A stretch of 64,000 nucleotides of DNA, taken from Streptomyces hygroscopicus (GTDB lineage Bacteria > Actinomycetota > Actinomycetes > Streptomycetales > Streptomycetaceae). Position 1 is the first letter of the stretch; each line of letters begins with the position of its first letter. A program made the position numbers and the translations under genes. The notes under the pieces were generated by a model. It saw nothing but the letters and a program-made list of their open reading frames with translations. It was not told the origin of the DNA and ran no database searches. The DNA lies in assembly GCA_002021875.1 (NCBI GenBank), contig CP018627.1, positions 6,758,001 through 6,822,000 of the forward strand. Reading direction: 5' to 3'. This document shows positions 55,966 through 64,000 of the stretch, in pieces.

Positions 55966-58173
55966 TCAGCCCTGCGTACGGGCGGCCAGCCAGCCCGGGA
56001 ACTTCTTCAGGATCTCCCGGTACAGCTCGGCGTCGGCGACCGTACGCGGGTCGAGCCCGGCGTGGAAGAAGCCGGTGTTGTCGACCGCCCGCTTCTCCGG
56101 GACGGCGAGCGCGGGCGCGGTGTCCAGCTTCCGGAGGAAGTCGAACCCCTTCGCCTCCGGGTCCCCGAACGCCAGGAACTCCCAGAACAGCGGCAGTCCC
56201 GCCGCCTCGCACAGCGCCTTCTCGGCGGCGGTCTTGGCGGTGGGCGCGCCGTCCGTCTGGAAGATCACGAACGCGGGGTCGGTGGTGCCGGACGCCTTGT
56301 AGCGCTCGATGACCGCGTTGACGGCGGTGTGGTAGTTCGTCCGCCCCATGTGGCCGAGCGAGCCGTGGAGCTCCTCGATGCGGCCGGTGTGCTGGTCCAG
56401 CTCGAGGTCGGCGGTGCCGTCGATGTCGGTGGAGAAGAACACGACGGGCACGGTGCCGGTGGCGTCGAACTGCGCGGACAGGGCGAGCGCCTGCTCGGCG
56501 AGGTGCGACACGGTGCCGTCCTTGAAGTACCCCCGCATCGACCCGGACCGGTCCAGCACGAGGTAGACGACCGCCCGCTGCCCGGCCAGCCCATGCGCCT
56601 GGATGGCCTCCCCCGCGGCGGCGAACGCCCCGACCAGCCCGGGCGCCCGCGATTCGAGGTCGGCGGGCGTGATCGCGGATGCGGTGGCGGTGGTGGGTGC
56701 GTCGGTCTTGGCGGCGGTGGGGGCGGCGGCAGCGACCGCCACCGGCTCGGGGTCGGCCGCGGGGTCGGCCTCGGGCTCGGGGTCGGTCTCCGCCTCGGCG
56801 GGCTTGTCGTCGGCCTTGGCCGCGGGGGCGGCCTCGGGCGCGGGCTCGGCCTCCGCCTCGGCGGGCTCGTCATCGCTCGTGGCCGCGGGGGCGGCCTCGT
56901 CGTCAGCCTTTGCTGCCGCCTCGGCTTCGGCCTTGGGCTCGGCATCGGCACTCGCCGCCGCCGGAGCCGCCGCGGCATCGCCGTCGTCCGCGGGCTCGGC
57001 CTCCGCCGTGGCCTCCGGTTCGGCTTCCGCCTTGGCCTTGGCCTCGGCCTCTGCCGCAGCGGGCTTGTCGTCGCTCGTGGCCGCGGGCATGGCCTCGTCG
57101 CCAGCCTCTGCCGCTGCCTCACCCTCGGGCACGGCGGTCTCTGCGGCCGCCTCGGGCGCTGCGGCGGTTGCCGTCTCCGCCGTGGCGGTCTCCGGCGCGG
57201 GGTCCTCCGCAACCTCGGCCTCAGGCGTGGTGTCGGCCTCCGCCGAGGATGCGTCGGCGGTCTCCGCCACCGGCTCGGCCGTCTCCGTCACCGGCTCGGC
57301 GGTCTCCGGCGCGGGGTCGGTTGCGGGCGCAGGCTCGGCCTCCGCCACGGCCTTGGCCGTGGTCTCGGCGGGCTCGTCGGCGGTCTTGGTCTCGGCAGGG
57401 GCCTCGGCGCCTGCCTTCGCCTCGGCTCCGGCGTCGGCACTCGCCTCCGCAGACGGGGCGTCCGCGGCTGCGGCAGCCTCAGGCGCGGTGGCGGGCTCCG
57501 CTTCCGCCTCCGCTTCCGCCTCCGCTTCGGCCTCGGCCTCGGCCGCCGGTTCGGGCGTCGGCTCGGGTTCGGCGTCGGCCGCGGGGGTGGTGGGGGACGT
57601 GGCGTCGGCAGTGTCCGCAGGCGTGGGCTGGGCTTCAACGTCCGGCTCGGGTGTGGCCTTTGCCTCGGCCCCGGCGGCGGGCTTGGGCTCGTCCGCCTCT
57701 GCCTTCGCCTCAGCGGCGGCCGTTTCCTTCGCGTCGGCCGCTGCCGTTGCCTCAATCGGTGCGTCGTCGCCGGAGGTTGTCGTGTCCTCGGGCGCGGGGG
57801 ACTTCAGGATCTCGTCGAGGGACTTCAGCGGAGCCGACAGGGCCGGGTCGTGCGCGGATTCGTCGTCGGGGGAGTCCGGGGCCGGTGCCATGTCCGCGGC
57901 CGGCTCAGGCTTCGGCTCAGCCTTCGGCTCGGGCTCGGGCTCGGCCTCCACCTCGGCCTTCGGCTCGACGTCGGACTCGGCCTTCGGCTCGGCGTCCGAC
58001 GACGCCTTGGACTCGGCCTTCTCGTCTGCCGTCTGCTCTACCGTCGGCTGTGCCGACTTCTCGGCCGACTGGGGGTCCGGGACAACCTCCGCCTCCGGCG
58101 CGGCAGAAGCTTCGTCCACCCCCGTGGTTCGGGAGCGGCCGAAAACTTTGCGCAGTAGGTCCCGTATGCCCAT
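55966..58173 (-). CDS. VWA-domain protein with a roughly 500-residue Ala/Glu/Pro-rich repeat arm
   Basis: 735 residues. A short basic start (MGIRDLLRKVFGRSRTT) is followed by about 480 residues of Ala/Glu/Pro/Lys low-complexity sequence with motifs such as EPKAE and AETAEPV. The last 210 residues are a von Willebrand A domain with MIDAS motif LVLDRSGSMRGYF, FFSTDIDGTADL and IFQTDGAPTAKT. This C-terminal part resembles the TerF/TerY-type VWA proteins of tellurium-resistance systems. The arm is highly acidic and likely unfolded. No signal peptide, so cytoplasmic. Function unknown. Confidence 0.8.
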   Translation of the reverse strand: MGIRDLLRKVFGRSRTTGVDEASAAPEAEVVPDPQSAEKSAQPTVEQTADEKAESKASSDAEPKAESDVEPKAEVEAEPEPEPKAEPKPEPAADMAPAPDSPDDESAHDPALSAPLKSLDEILKSPAPEDTTTSGDDAPIEATAAADAKETAAAEAKAEADEPKPAAGAEAKATPEPDVEAQPTPADTADATSPTTPAADAEPEPTPEPAAEAEAEAEAEAEAEAEPATAPEAAAAADAPSAEASADAGAEAKAGAEAPAETKTADEPAETTAKAVAEAEPAPATDPAPETAEPVTETAEPVAETADASSAEADTTPEAEVAEDPAPETATAETATAAAPEAAAETAVPEGEAAAEAGDEAMPAATSDDKPAAAEAEAKAKAEAEPEATAEAEPADDGDAAAAPAAASADAEPKAEAEAAAKADDEAAPAATSDDEPAEAEAEPAPEAAPAAKADDKPAEAETDPEPEADPAADPEPVAVAAAAPTAAKTDAPTTATASAITPADLESRAPGLVGAFAAAGEAIQAHGLAGQRAVVYLVLDRSGSMRGYFKDGTVSHLAEQALALSAQFDATGTVPVVFFSTDIDGTADLELDQHTGRIEELHGSLGHMGRTNYHTAVNAVIERYKASGTTDPAFVIFQTDGAPTAKTAAEKALCEAAGLPLFWEFLAFGDPEAKGFDFLRKLDTAPALAVPEKRAVDNTGFFHAGLDPRTVADAELYREILKKFPGWLAARTQG

Positions 58174-58283
58174 GGGAGATACCTCTCACGTGTCGAGTGC
58201 GGTGCATGGCGGTGCATGACCGTGGTGCCGAAAGGCTAGCTGGCCGCCCGGCGGCCCTCTTCCGCCGATTCCGCTCGCGCTTC

Positions 58284-58305
58284 GTTCACCTCTGGTTCAG
58301 GCGTT
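58284..58305 (+). promoter_or_regulatory. PHO box upstream of phoX
   Basis: Two 11-base direct repeats, GTTCACCTCTG and GTTCAGGCGTT, match the GTTCACC units bound by the Streptomyces phosphate regulator PhoP. They lie 139 bp before the PhoX start, just upstream of a likely -10 region (around CATAGC at 58330). The match is observed; phosphate control is inferred and is known for PhoX genes. Confidence 0.7.
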
Positions 58306-58443
58306 CGTCGCCACCGTGCGGTTCTACGCCCATAGCTTCGCCGCCAAAGGATCCCGACGTCATGTCGGCCCGGACCGCGTCGGCGTACTGCCCATGCGGG
58401 GCCCTTCGAAGCTCATACGTGACACCCTTACGGAGGGGAAGAC

Positions 58444-60528
58444 GTGCGCAACCTTCTGCCGCTCATCAGCTCACACCCGGGCGGTCGTTCCGCGCTGACG
58501 TGCCGGTACCGCTGTGGCGACGCCTGCTTTCACGAGACGCCGAACACCTCTGACAACGCCTACGTGGGCGACGTTATCGCCGCTGCCGCCTCCCGCCGTT
58601 CCCTTCTGCGGGCCGGTGCGGTGATGACCGTGGCGGCCGCGACCGGAGCCGTGGCGCTCGAGCGGGCGCCGCAGGCAGCCGCCGCGTCGGGCGACGCGGC
58701 CGCCACCGCCGGTGCCGCCGCCGAGGCGAAGGACAGCAAGGCCGCCCGCGGCCTCCGCTTCTCGCCGGTGGCCCCCAACACCCAGGACACCGTGGTCACC
58801 GCCGAGGGCCACGACCAGAACGTGGTGCTCCGCTGGGGTGACCCGATCCTGCGCGGTGCGCCCGCGTTCGACCCGGCCAAGCAGAGCGCCAAGGCCCAGG
58901 CGGGCCAGTTCGGTTACAACAACGACTACATGGCGGTGCTGGACGTCCCCGGCGAGCGCGACCATCAGCTCCTCGTGGTCAACCATGAGTACACCGACGA
59001 GGTGCTGATGTTCGCCGGGTACGACCCGGAGAACCCCACCCGCGAGCAGGCCGAGATCGCCTGGGCCGCGCACGGGCTGTCCGTGGTGATGACGGCCGAG
59101 GAGCGCCGGCTGGGCCGGCTCACCGCCGTGCCCCGCCACCACCTCAACCGCCGTATCACCGCGACCACTCCGTTCGAGGTCACCGGCCCGGCGGCGGGCA
59201 GCAAGCTGCTGCGCACCTCCGCCGACCGGTCCGGCAAGCGCGTCCTCGGCACGCTGAACAACTGCGGTGGCGGCATCACCCCGTGGGGCACGGTGCTCTC
59301 CGGCGAGGAGAACTTCAACCAGTACTTCGCCAACCCCGACAAGGTCACCGACCCGACCGTCAAGGCGGGCCTGAAGCGCTACGGCTTCAAGGACGGCGCC
59401 TCCGAGCGCAAGTGGGAGCGTTTCGACGACCGCTTCGACCTCGCCAAGGAGCCCAACGAGGCGCACCGCTTCGGCTGGGTCATCGAGGTCGACCCGTTCG
59501 ACCCCGACTCCACCCCGCGCAAGCTGACCGCGCTGGGCCGCTTCAAGCACGAGGCCGCCGAGCCCCGGCTGACCACCGACGGCCGTCCGGTCCTCTACAT
59601 GGGCGACGACGAGAAGTTCGACTACTTCTACAAGTTCGTCTCCGCCAAGCGGATGATGAAGGGCAACAGCCGCATCGCCCGTGAGCACAACCGCACGCTG
59701 CTGGACGAGGGCACGCTGTACGTCGCCAAGTTCACCGGTGACAGCCCGTCCGCCGAGATCGACGGCACCGGACAGCTTCCCAAGGACGGCGAGTTCGACG
59801 GCGCCGGTGAGTGGATCCCGCTGGCCTGCGGCGACCGCTCCTTCGTGGACGGGATGACCGCCGAGGAGGTGTACGTCTTCACGCGTCTGGCCGCCGACAA
59901 GGCCGGTGCGACGAAGATGGACCGCCCCGAGGACGTCGAGCCGAGCCCGCGCACCGGTCGTGTGTACATCGCGCTGACCAACAACTCGGACCGTGGCAAG
60001 ACGGGCAAGGCCGCGGCCGACGAGGCCAACCCGCGCAACGCCAACAAGCACGGCCAGATCCTGGAGCTGACCGAGCGCTGGAACAACCCGGGCTCCACCC
60101 GCTTCAATTGGCGGCTGTTCCTGGTCTGCGGCGACCCCGAGGATCCGAGCACCTACTTCGGCGGCTTCCCCAAGGACCAGGTCAGCCCGATCTCCTGCCC
60201 GGACAACATCACCTTCGACGCGCACGGCAATCTGTGGATCTCCACGGACGGCAACGCGCTCGGCAGCCACGACGGGCTGTTCGGCGTGGCGACGGCGGGC
60301 AGCCGCCGCGGCCAGGTCAAGCAGTTCCTGACCGTGCCGAACGGCGCGGAGACCTGCGGCCCGATCGTGCAGGAGCGGCGGGTGCTGGTGGCCGTGCAGC
60401 ACCCGGGCGAGCTCGACGGCGCGAGCGTGGAGAAGCCCGCGTCCACCTGGCCCGACGGCCCGGGCAAGCTGACCCGGCCGTCCGTGGTCAGCGTCTGGCG
60501 GCGCGACGGCGGCGACATCGGCGCCTGA
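58444..60528 (+). CDS. phoX: PhoX family alkaline phosphatase (Tat-exported)
   Basis: 694 residues. The N-terminus carries a Tat signal (SRRSLLRAGAVMTVAAATGAV) about 50 residues in. PhoX features follow: VLRWGDPILRGAPAFDP, NNDYMAVLDV, VNHEYTDEVLMF, LNNCGGGITPWGTVLSGEEN, YMGDDEKFDYFYKFVS and ISCPDNITFDAHGNLWISTDG. These supply the calcium/iron site. It releases phosphate from organic esters outside the cell. GTG start with GGAGGGGAAG upstream. A PHO box lies upstream, and a long terminator follows. Confidence 0.93.
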   Translation: MRNLLPLISSHPGGRSALTCRYRCGDACFHETPNTSDNAYVGDVIAAAASRRSLLRAGAVMTVAAATGAVALERAPQAAAASGDAAATAGAAAEAKDSKAARGLRFSPVAPNTQDTVVTAEGHDQNVVLRWGDPILRGAPAFDPAKQSAKAQAGQFGYNNDYMAVLDVPGERDHQLLVVNHEYTDEVLMFAGYDPENPTREQAEIAWAAHGLSVVMTAEERRLGRLTAVPRHHLNRRITATTPFEVTGPAAGSKLLRTSADRSGKRVLGTLNNCGGGITPWGTVLSGEENFNQYFANPDKVTDPTVKAGLKRYGFKDGASERKWERFDDRFDLAKEPNEAHRFGWVIEVDPFDPDSTPRKLTALGRFKHEAAEPRLTTDGRPVLYMGDDEKFDYFYKFVSAKRMMKGNSRIAREHNRTLLDEGTLYVAKFTGDSPSAEIDGTGQLPKDGEFDGAGEWIPLACGDRSFVDGMTAEEVYVFTRLAADKAGATKMDRPEDVEPSPRTGRVYIALTNNSDRGKTGKAAADEANPRNANKHGQILELTERWNNPGSTRFNWRLFLVCGDPEDPSTYFGGFPKDQVSPISCPDNITFDAHGNLWISTDGNALGSHDGLFGVATAGSRRGQVKQFLTVPNGAETCGPIVQERRVLVAVQHPGELDGASVEKPASTWPDGPGKLTRPSVVSVWRRDGGDIGA

Positions 60529-60553
60529 CCCGCAAGGGCCTCGTGCCCCAGCC

Positions 60554-60595
60554 CGCGCCCCCCGCGAGCCGCCGCTGCGGCTCGCGGGGGGCGCG
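60554..60595 (+). terminator. Intrinsic terminator after phoX
   Basis: A 19-bp perfect stem (GCGCCCCCCGCGAGCCGC and its complement, plus one pair) with a CGCT loop starts 25 bases after the stop. Confidence 0.85.
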
Positions 60596-60640
60596 CGCGT
60601 AAGGAGTCCGGAAAAGCGGGGTTGCTCTCGCTCATATCGG

Positions 60641-60656
60641 ACCCGGATATCCGGGT
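60641..60656. promoter_or_regulatory. Perfect 16-bp palindrome upstream of the LysR-like gene
   Basis: ACCCGGATATCCGGGT reads the same on both strands and lies 60 bp before the regulator gene. It is a candidate autoregulatory operator; the binding protein is not known. Confidence 0.5.
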
Positions 60657-60716
60657 GGACAGCTGACTAAACTCTGGAGTCAGGAAAACGGCAGAAGTTG
60701 AAAAGCGGGGGAATTC

Positions 60717-61841
60717 ATGGTGAGACCCGGGTCGCTCGGACCACCGACGACGGATCGGCGTGGCCGTTGGGCGCAGAGTCCACTCGCGCTCATGGACACC
60801 ACGATGGACCAGTTGCGCACCTTGATCATGGTCCATGAGGCCGGTACCGCACTGGGCGCCGCACGGATTCTTGGCCGCGAACAGTCCAGCGTGCAAAAGC
60901 AGATCGACACCATGAACCGGAACTTTCGCGAGCTTTGCGGCGAACCCCTCATACTCAAGCAGGGGCGTGGCAAGGACGTGCTGTTCACCGGCACCGGAGA
61001 AGCCCTGGTCGAATTGGCGCGCGGAACTCTCGGCGAGTGGCTGGACGGCATCCATGAGTCACGGCGCCGCCTGGGAAAAACCCTGGTGGTGGGCACCACT
61101 CGATTTACCCTCAGCTATCTGGCGGGCGCCGGGGAGCGGGTGTCCGAGGAGTTCCGGCAGCGCGCCATCGACCTCAAGGTCGGCCATGTGCGCACCCGGG
61201 ACGTACTGGCCAAGCTGCGTGCCAAGGATGTCGACCTGGTGTGCGGCTCCGTGGTGACCCGGCCCGAGGGCGACGATGAACTCGCCGCCTTCGATGTGAT
61301 GGAGTGGCGCCGCAGCGGGGTCTCGCTGCTGACCAATCTGTCCGAGGCCGAGCTGCCCGGCCCCACCGCCCCGAGCAGCGCGCTGCGCTCCCTGCCGCTG
61401 GTGGTCTCGGCCAGCGGGCTGATGGCCGGGGTGCTGCACACCTGGTTCGGCGGCGACTACCGCAACAAGCTGCGCATCGCCGCCGAGATCGACACCGTCA
61501 ACTACGGTTTCGAGCTGCTGCGCTCCGGTCTGCTGCGCGGCTGCATGCTGGTCACCAAGGGGGTCGCGGACGCGGCGGGCGATCCGCGGCTGGCGTACGG
61601 ACGCGGGCTGCGCGCGGTCGAGCTGGTCAATGACACCGGGCCCCGGCTGGAGGTGCTGCTGGGCGCCTTCACCCGGCGCGGTGAGCGCGCGTCCTATGAC
61701 GCGGCCCATCCGCTCAATCTGCTCTGGGACGCGCTCGCCCAGGAGAACGCGCGCTGGCAGCGGGAGCAGCGCTGGCCCACGGCGGGCCTGGAGCCCGATC
61801 CGTTCGAGCTGGCCAACTCCTACAACCCGAGCGAGAGCTGA
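60717..61841 (+). CDS. LysR-like transcriptional regulator
   Basis: 374 residues. An N-terminal HTH of LysR type is seen in MDQLRTLIMVHEAGTALGAA and REQSSVQKQIDTMNRNF. A substrate-binding-like domain follows (LVVGTTRFTLSYLAGAGERV, DVDLVCGSVVTRPEGDD, LLRSGLLRGCMLVTKGVADAAG). ATG 60717 was chosen for GGGGG five bases upstream; ATG 60804 would start exactly at MDQLRT and is a strong alternative. A perfect palindrome lies upstream. Confidence 0.8.
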   Translation: MVRPGSLGPPTTDRRGRWAQSPLALMDTTMDQLRTLIMVHEAGTALGAARILGREQSSVQKQIDTMNRNFRELCGEPLILKQGRGKDVLFTGTGEALVELARGTLGEWLDGIHESRRRLGKTLVVGTTRFTLSYLAGAGERVSEEFRQRAIDLKVGHVRTRDVLAKLRAKDVDLVCGSVVTRPEGDDELAAFDVMEWRRSGVSLLTNLSEAELPGPTAPSSALRSLPLVVSASGLMAGVLHTWFGGDYRNKLRIAAEIDTVNYGFELLRSGLLRGCMLVTKGVADAAGDPRLAYGRGLRAVELVNDTGPRLEVLLGAFTRRGERASYDAAHPLNLLWDALAQENARWQREQRWPTAGLEPDPFELANSYNPSES

Positions 61842-61872
61842 GCCGCGACCCGAGCGAGGGCCGAGCCGCCGG

Positions 61873-62979
61873 TCAGCCTTGCGGTCCGTACAGGTCCAGC
61901 TCCACCAGCAGCGCGCGGTGGTCGGTGTGCGGCAGCTCCAGGAAGCGGGCCGTGCGCGGCCGCAGTGCCCGGCTGGCCAGCACATGGTCGATCTGCGCCC
62001 CCAGCACCGGGGCCGTGGCGCTCGGCCAGCTCGGCGTGCGGGAGACCCCGGTGGCCCGTGCGCTGTCCCGCAGCCCGGTGTCCAGGACGGACCGGAAGGC
62101 GGCATGGTCCTGGGTGGCGTTGAAGTCGCCCGCGATCAGGGTGGGTTCCTCGCCCCGCCCGGCGGCGTAGGCCCGCAGCCGCCCCAGCTCGGTGCGCCAG
62201 ACGTCCAACTGGCCCGGCATCGGCGGCATGGGATGCGCGACCTGCAGCCGCAGCCGCTGCCCGGCGATCCGGACGACCGCCCCCGGCATCCGCAGCGTCC
62301 CGCGCACCCCCTCCTCCCGGGTCAGCGGGTGGCGGCTCAGGATCGCCGAGCCCGCGGCGGGGCTGTCGCCGAGGGCGATGCTCCGGTACGGGTAGGCCGC
62401 GCGGACGGCGGCCGAGTCCAGCGCCTCGGCGCACTCCGTGTCGCACTCCTGCACCGCGACCAGGTCGGGCCGCTCCCGGCGCAGCGCGGTCAGCAGCCCG
62501 TCCCTGGCCTGGCCGAACTCGAGGTTCGCGGTCATCACCCGCAGCCGGGCGAGGACCGGTCCGTGCGGCTCGGGCGGGGTGCCGCCGTCGTACGGCTGGA
62601 TGAACCACCCGGTGGCCGCGGCCGCCGCCAGCGCCCAGCCGCACCCCAGCGGCCAGCGGGCGGCCGTGCCGAGCAGCAGCCCGAGCGCCGCCGGGACCAG
62701 CAGCCAGGGCAGAAAGGCCAGTAGCTGCGGTATGGGGGTGATGCCGTCGATGTCCGCGGCCCGGCACAGCACCACCACGCTGACCAGGGCCAGCGGCACC
62801 ATCGCGGACCAGGCCGCCGTCCGCCGGGCCCGTCCGCCGGGGAGCCGGAGCAGCCGGGCGACCGCGCCCCAGGTGCCCCGGGCGCCGCGCGGGGCGCCGG
62901 ACGGGCGGCCGGGGCCTGTGCCTTGGTCCTCCGCGACTGTCGTCTCCACGCTGGGCCTCTCGATCGGGGCGGGGCGCAC
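61873..62979 (-). CDS. Membrane-anchored endonuclease/exonuclease/phosphatase-fold protein
   Basis: 368 residues. About three membrane helices (MVPLALVSVVVLCRA, LLAFLPWLLVPAALGLLLG, WALAAAAATGWFI) precede an outward-facing EEP domain with MTANLEFG, VAVQECD, LIAGDFNATQDH, QIDHVLASRAL and HTDHRALLVEL. Catalytic Asp/His/Asn residues are all present. The substrate may be a nucleic acid, a phospholipid or a phosphate ester. GTG start with GGAGAG upstream. It is convergent with the LysR-like gene. Confidence 0.85.
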   Translation of the reverse strand: MRPAPIERPSVETTVAEDQGTGPGRPSGAPRGARGTWGAVARLLRLPGGRARRTAAWSAMVPLALVSVVVLCRAADIDGITPIPQLLAFLPWLLVPAALGLLLGTAARWPLGCGWALAAAAATGWFIQPYDGGTPPEPHGPVLARLRVMTANLEFGQARDGLLTALRRERPDLVAVQECDTECAEALDSAAVRAAYPYRSIALGDSPAAGSAILSRHPLTREEGVRGTLRMPGAVVRIAGQRLRLQVAHPMPPMPGQLDVWRTELGRLRAYAAGRGEEPTLIAGDFNATQDHAAFRSVLDTGLRDSARATGVSRTPSWPSATAPVLGAQIDHVLASRALRPRTARFLELPHTDHRALLVELDLYGPQG

Positions 62980-63106
62980 ATTCTCTCCTACGCCCCGCAG
63001 GTCTAGACCTTGACGTGTTCATGAGCTAACTTCCCGGAGCATCGCAGGAGTTCATGTCGGCATCCGTCGTTCACATACGCGAACCCCACCGTCAGGAGCC
63101 GCCCCC

Positions 63107-64000
63107 ATGCGCACCAGAGCCCTGTATCTCGCCCTCGCCGCAGCGCTGGCCGCGCTGTTCGCGGGCATCCTCAGCGGCCCGGCCACGGCCGGGCAGACCA
63201 AGCGGTCCGCCGAACCCAAGGCCGCGGCCTTCACCCACCCCGGCGTTCTGGTCAGCCAGGCCCAGCTCGACTTCGTCCGCTCCAAGGTGAACGCCGGCGC
63301 GCAGCCCTGGAAGGGCGCGTACGACGCGATGCTGTCGAGCCCGTACGCCTCGCTGTCGCGCACCCCCAAGCCGCGGGCGGTCGTCGAATGCGGTCCGTAC
63401 TCCGACCCCAACCTCGGCTGCACCGATGAGCGCCAGGACGCGCTCGCCGCCTACTCGCTCTCGCTGGCCTGGTACATCACCCGCGACAGCCGCTACGCCG
63501 AGAAGGCGATCCAGATCATGGACGCCTGGTCGGCCACCATCAAGGACCACACCAACAGCAACGCCCCGCTGCAGACCGGCTGGGCCGGATCCTCCTGGCC
63601 CCGGGCGGCCGAGATCATCCGCTACACCTATGACGGCTGGTCGGACGCCTCCATCAGCCGCTTCTCCACGATGCTGCGGAACGTCTACCTCCCGAAGGTC
63701 ATCGGCGGCTCGAACTCCAACGGCAACTGGGAGCTGGTGATGATGGAGGCCGCCACCGGCATCTCCGTCTTCCTCGACGACCGGGCCAGCTACGACAAGG
63801 CCGTCGCGAAGTTCCGCGGCCGCGTCCCCGCGTACATCTACCTGCAGTCCGACGGCTCCCTGCCCAAGACCGCGCCCGGCAGCGGCCTGGACACCCGCGA
63901 CAAGATCGTCAAGTACTGGCAGGGCCAGACGACCTTCGTCACCGGCCTCACCCAGGAGACCTGCCGCGACCTCACTCACACCGGATACGGCATCGCCTCC
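63107..64000 (+). CDS. Alginate lyase-family secreted protein (partial, 3' end off the window)
   Basis: 298 residues are visible. A signal peptide (ALYLALAAALAALFAGILSG) is followed by an alginate-lyase-like alpha-toroid: FTHPGVLVSQAQLDFVRSKV, LAWYITRDSRYAEKAIQIMD, GWAGSSWPRAAEIIRYTYDG and the conserved NSNGNWELVMMEAATGISVF. It probably cleaves an acidic polysaccharide; the exact polymer is unknown. AGGAG lies eight bases before the ATG. The gene runs off the right edge. Confidence 0.82.
   Translation, partial: MRTRALYLALAAALAALFAGILSGPATAGQTKRSAEPKAAAFTHPGVLVSQAQLDFVRSKVNAGAQPWKGAYDAMLSSPYASLSRTPKPRAVVECGPYSDPNLGCTDERQDALAAYSLSLAWYITRDSRYAEKAIQIMDAWSATIKDHTNSNAPLQTGWAGSSWPRAAEIIRYTYDGWSDASISRFSTMLRNVYLPKVIGGSNSNGNWELVMMEAATGISVFLDDRASYDKAVAKFRGRVPAYIYLQSDGSLPKTAPGSGLDTRDKIVKYWQGQTTFVTGLTQETCRDLTHTGYGIAS

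Noticed and set aside
55936..58219. Two long rightward frames rich in Gly/Leu/Arg or Ala/Ser opposite the VWA gene
   Set aside because: They are the complement of the GC-rich Ala/Glu/Pro repeat arm. They have no ribosome-binding site and no domain.
58471..60402. A 643-residue leftward frame opposite phoX
   Set aside because: It is a mirror of PhoX codons; the phoX strand has all motifs, a Tat signal and a terminator.

Overview
This is a very GC-rich actinobacterial chromosome segment, almost certainly Streptomyces. The evidence is third-position G/C, many GTG starts, one-base and four-base start/stop overlaps, mycothiol-type enzymes, AfsR/SARP and SpoIIE-type PP2C regulators, twin-arginine signals, a Bpa-type proteasome activator, and TAG-PuPu-T style -10 boxes. 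It reads as core chromosome: aspartyl- and methionyl-tRNA synthetases, two branched-chain 2-oxoacid dehydrogenase loci and two Ser/Thr kinases. No insertion sequence, prophage, CRISPR array, tRNA or rRNA was seen.

Layout. 1-3461: the phenylacetyl-CoA epoxidase operon paaABCDE, read leftwards and cut at the left edge inside paaE. 3686-6421: a DUF5819 protein, an HTTM membrane protein and a SpoU/TrmH RNA methyltransferase, read rightwards and overlapping. 6700-10667: paaN (left) and paaH plus a TetR regulator (right). 10748-14921: a divergent Lrp/AsnC regulator and a first BCKDH-like E1alpha-E1beta-E2 operon. 14951-19827: a coupled string of a MobA-like/DUF6457 fusion, an extended MoeA, a K+ channel with TrkA-N domain, and a quinone oxidoreductase. 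20017-24873: an Ala-rich secreted protein, Bpa, and two divergent membrane Ser/Thr kinases. 24992-31000: a phosphotransferase, a DevR-like response regulator and a second E1alpha-E1beta-E2 operon. 30925-38943: GntR regulator and MFS transporter, an MDMPI enzyme, a thioredoxin-NHL protein, a frameshifted HTH membrane protein and two lipoproteins. 39076-43666: a SARP regulator coupled to an M18 aminopeptidase, then a secreted TNT-type NAD glycohydrolase with a possible immunity protein. 43751-50420: acyl-CoA dehydrogenase, SseB, pirin, SnoaL-like protein, PP2C phosphatase. 50538-64000: aspS, a Tat-exported intradiol dioxygenase, a truncated response regulator, metG, a VWA protein with a huge acidic repeat arm, PhoX, a LysR-like regulator, an endonuclease/phosphatase-fold protein, and the start of an alginate-lyase-family protein.

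How it fits together. The left 15 kb looks like one catabolic unit. An operator matching the published PaaR core ACCGNNCGNNCGGT sits before paaA and between paaN and paaH. A near match sits before the first E1alpha gene. Each of the three sites is followed at 24-35 bp by CCTGTGGA(T/C)AA. This suggests that the TetR protein controls ring hydroxylation, the lower pathway and perhaps the first 2-oxoacid dehydrogenase, which could supply phenylacetyl-CoA from phenylpyruvate. Phenylacetate-CoA ligase and the remaining beta-oxidation genes (paaK, F, G, J) are not in the window, and neither dehydrogenase locus has its E3 gene.

Other points of interest: the TNT toxin pair, a 37-bp palindrome over the pirin promoter, a dispersed repeat that starts exactly at two stop codons, a MoeA with acidic and hexapeptide-repeat extensions, a PHO box before phoX, a frameshifted HTH gene and a truncated response regulator.
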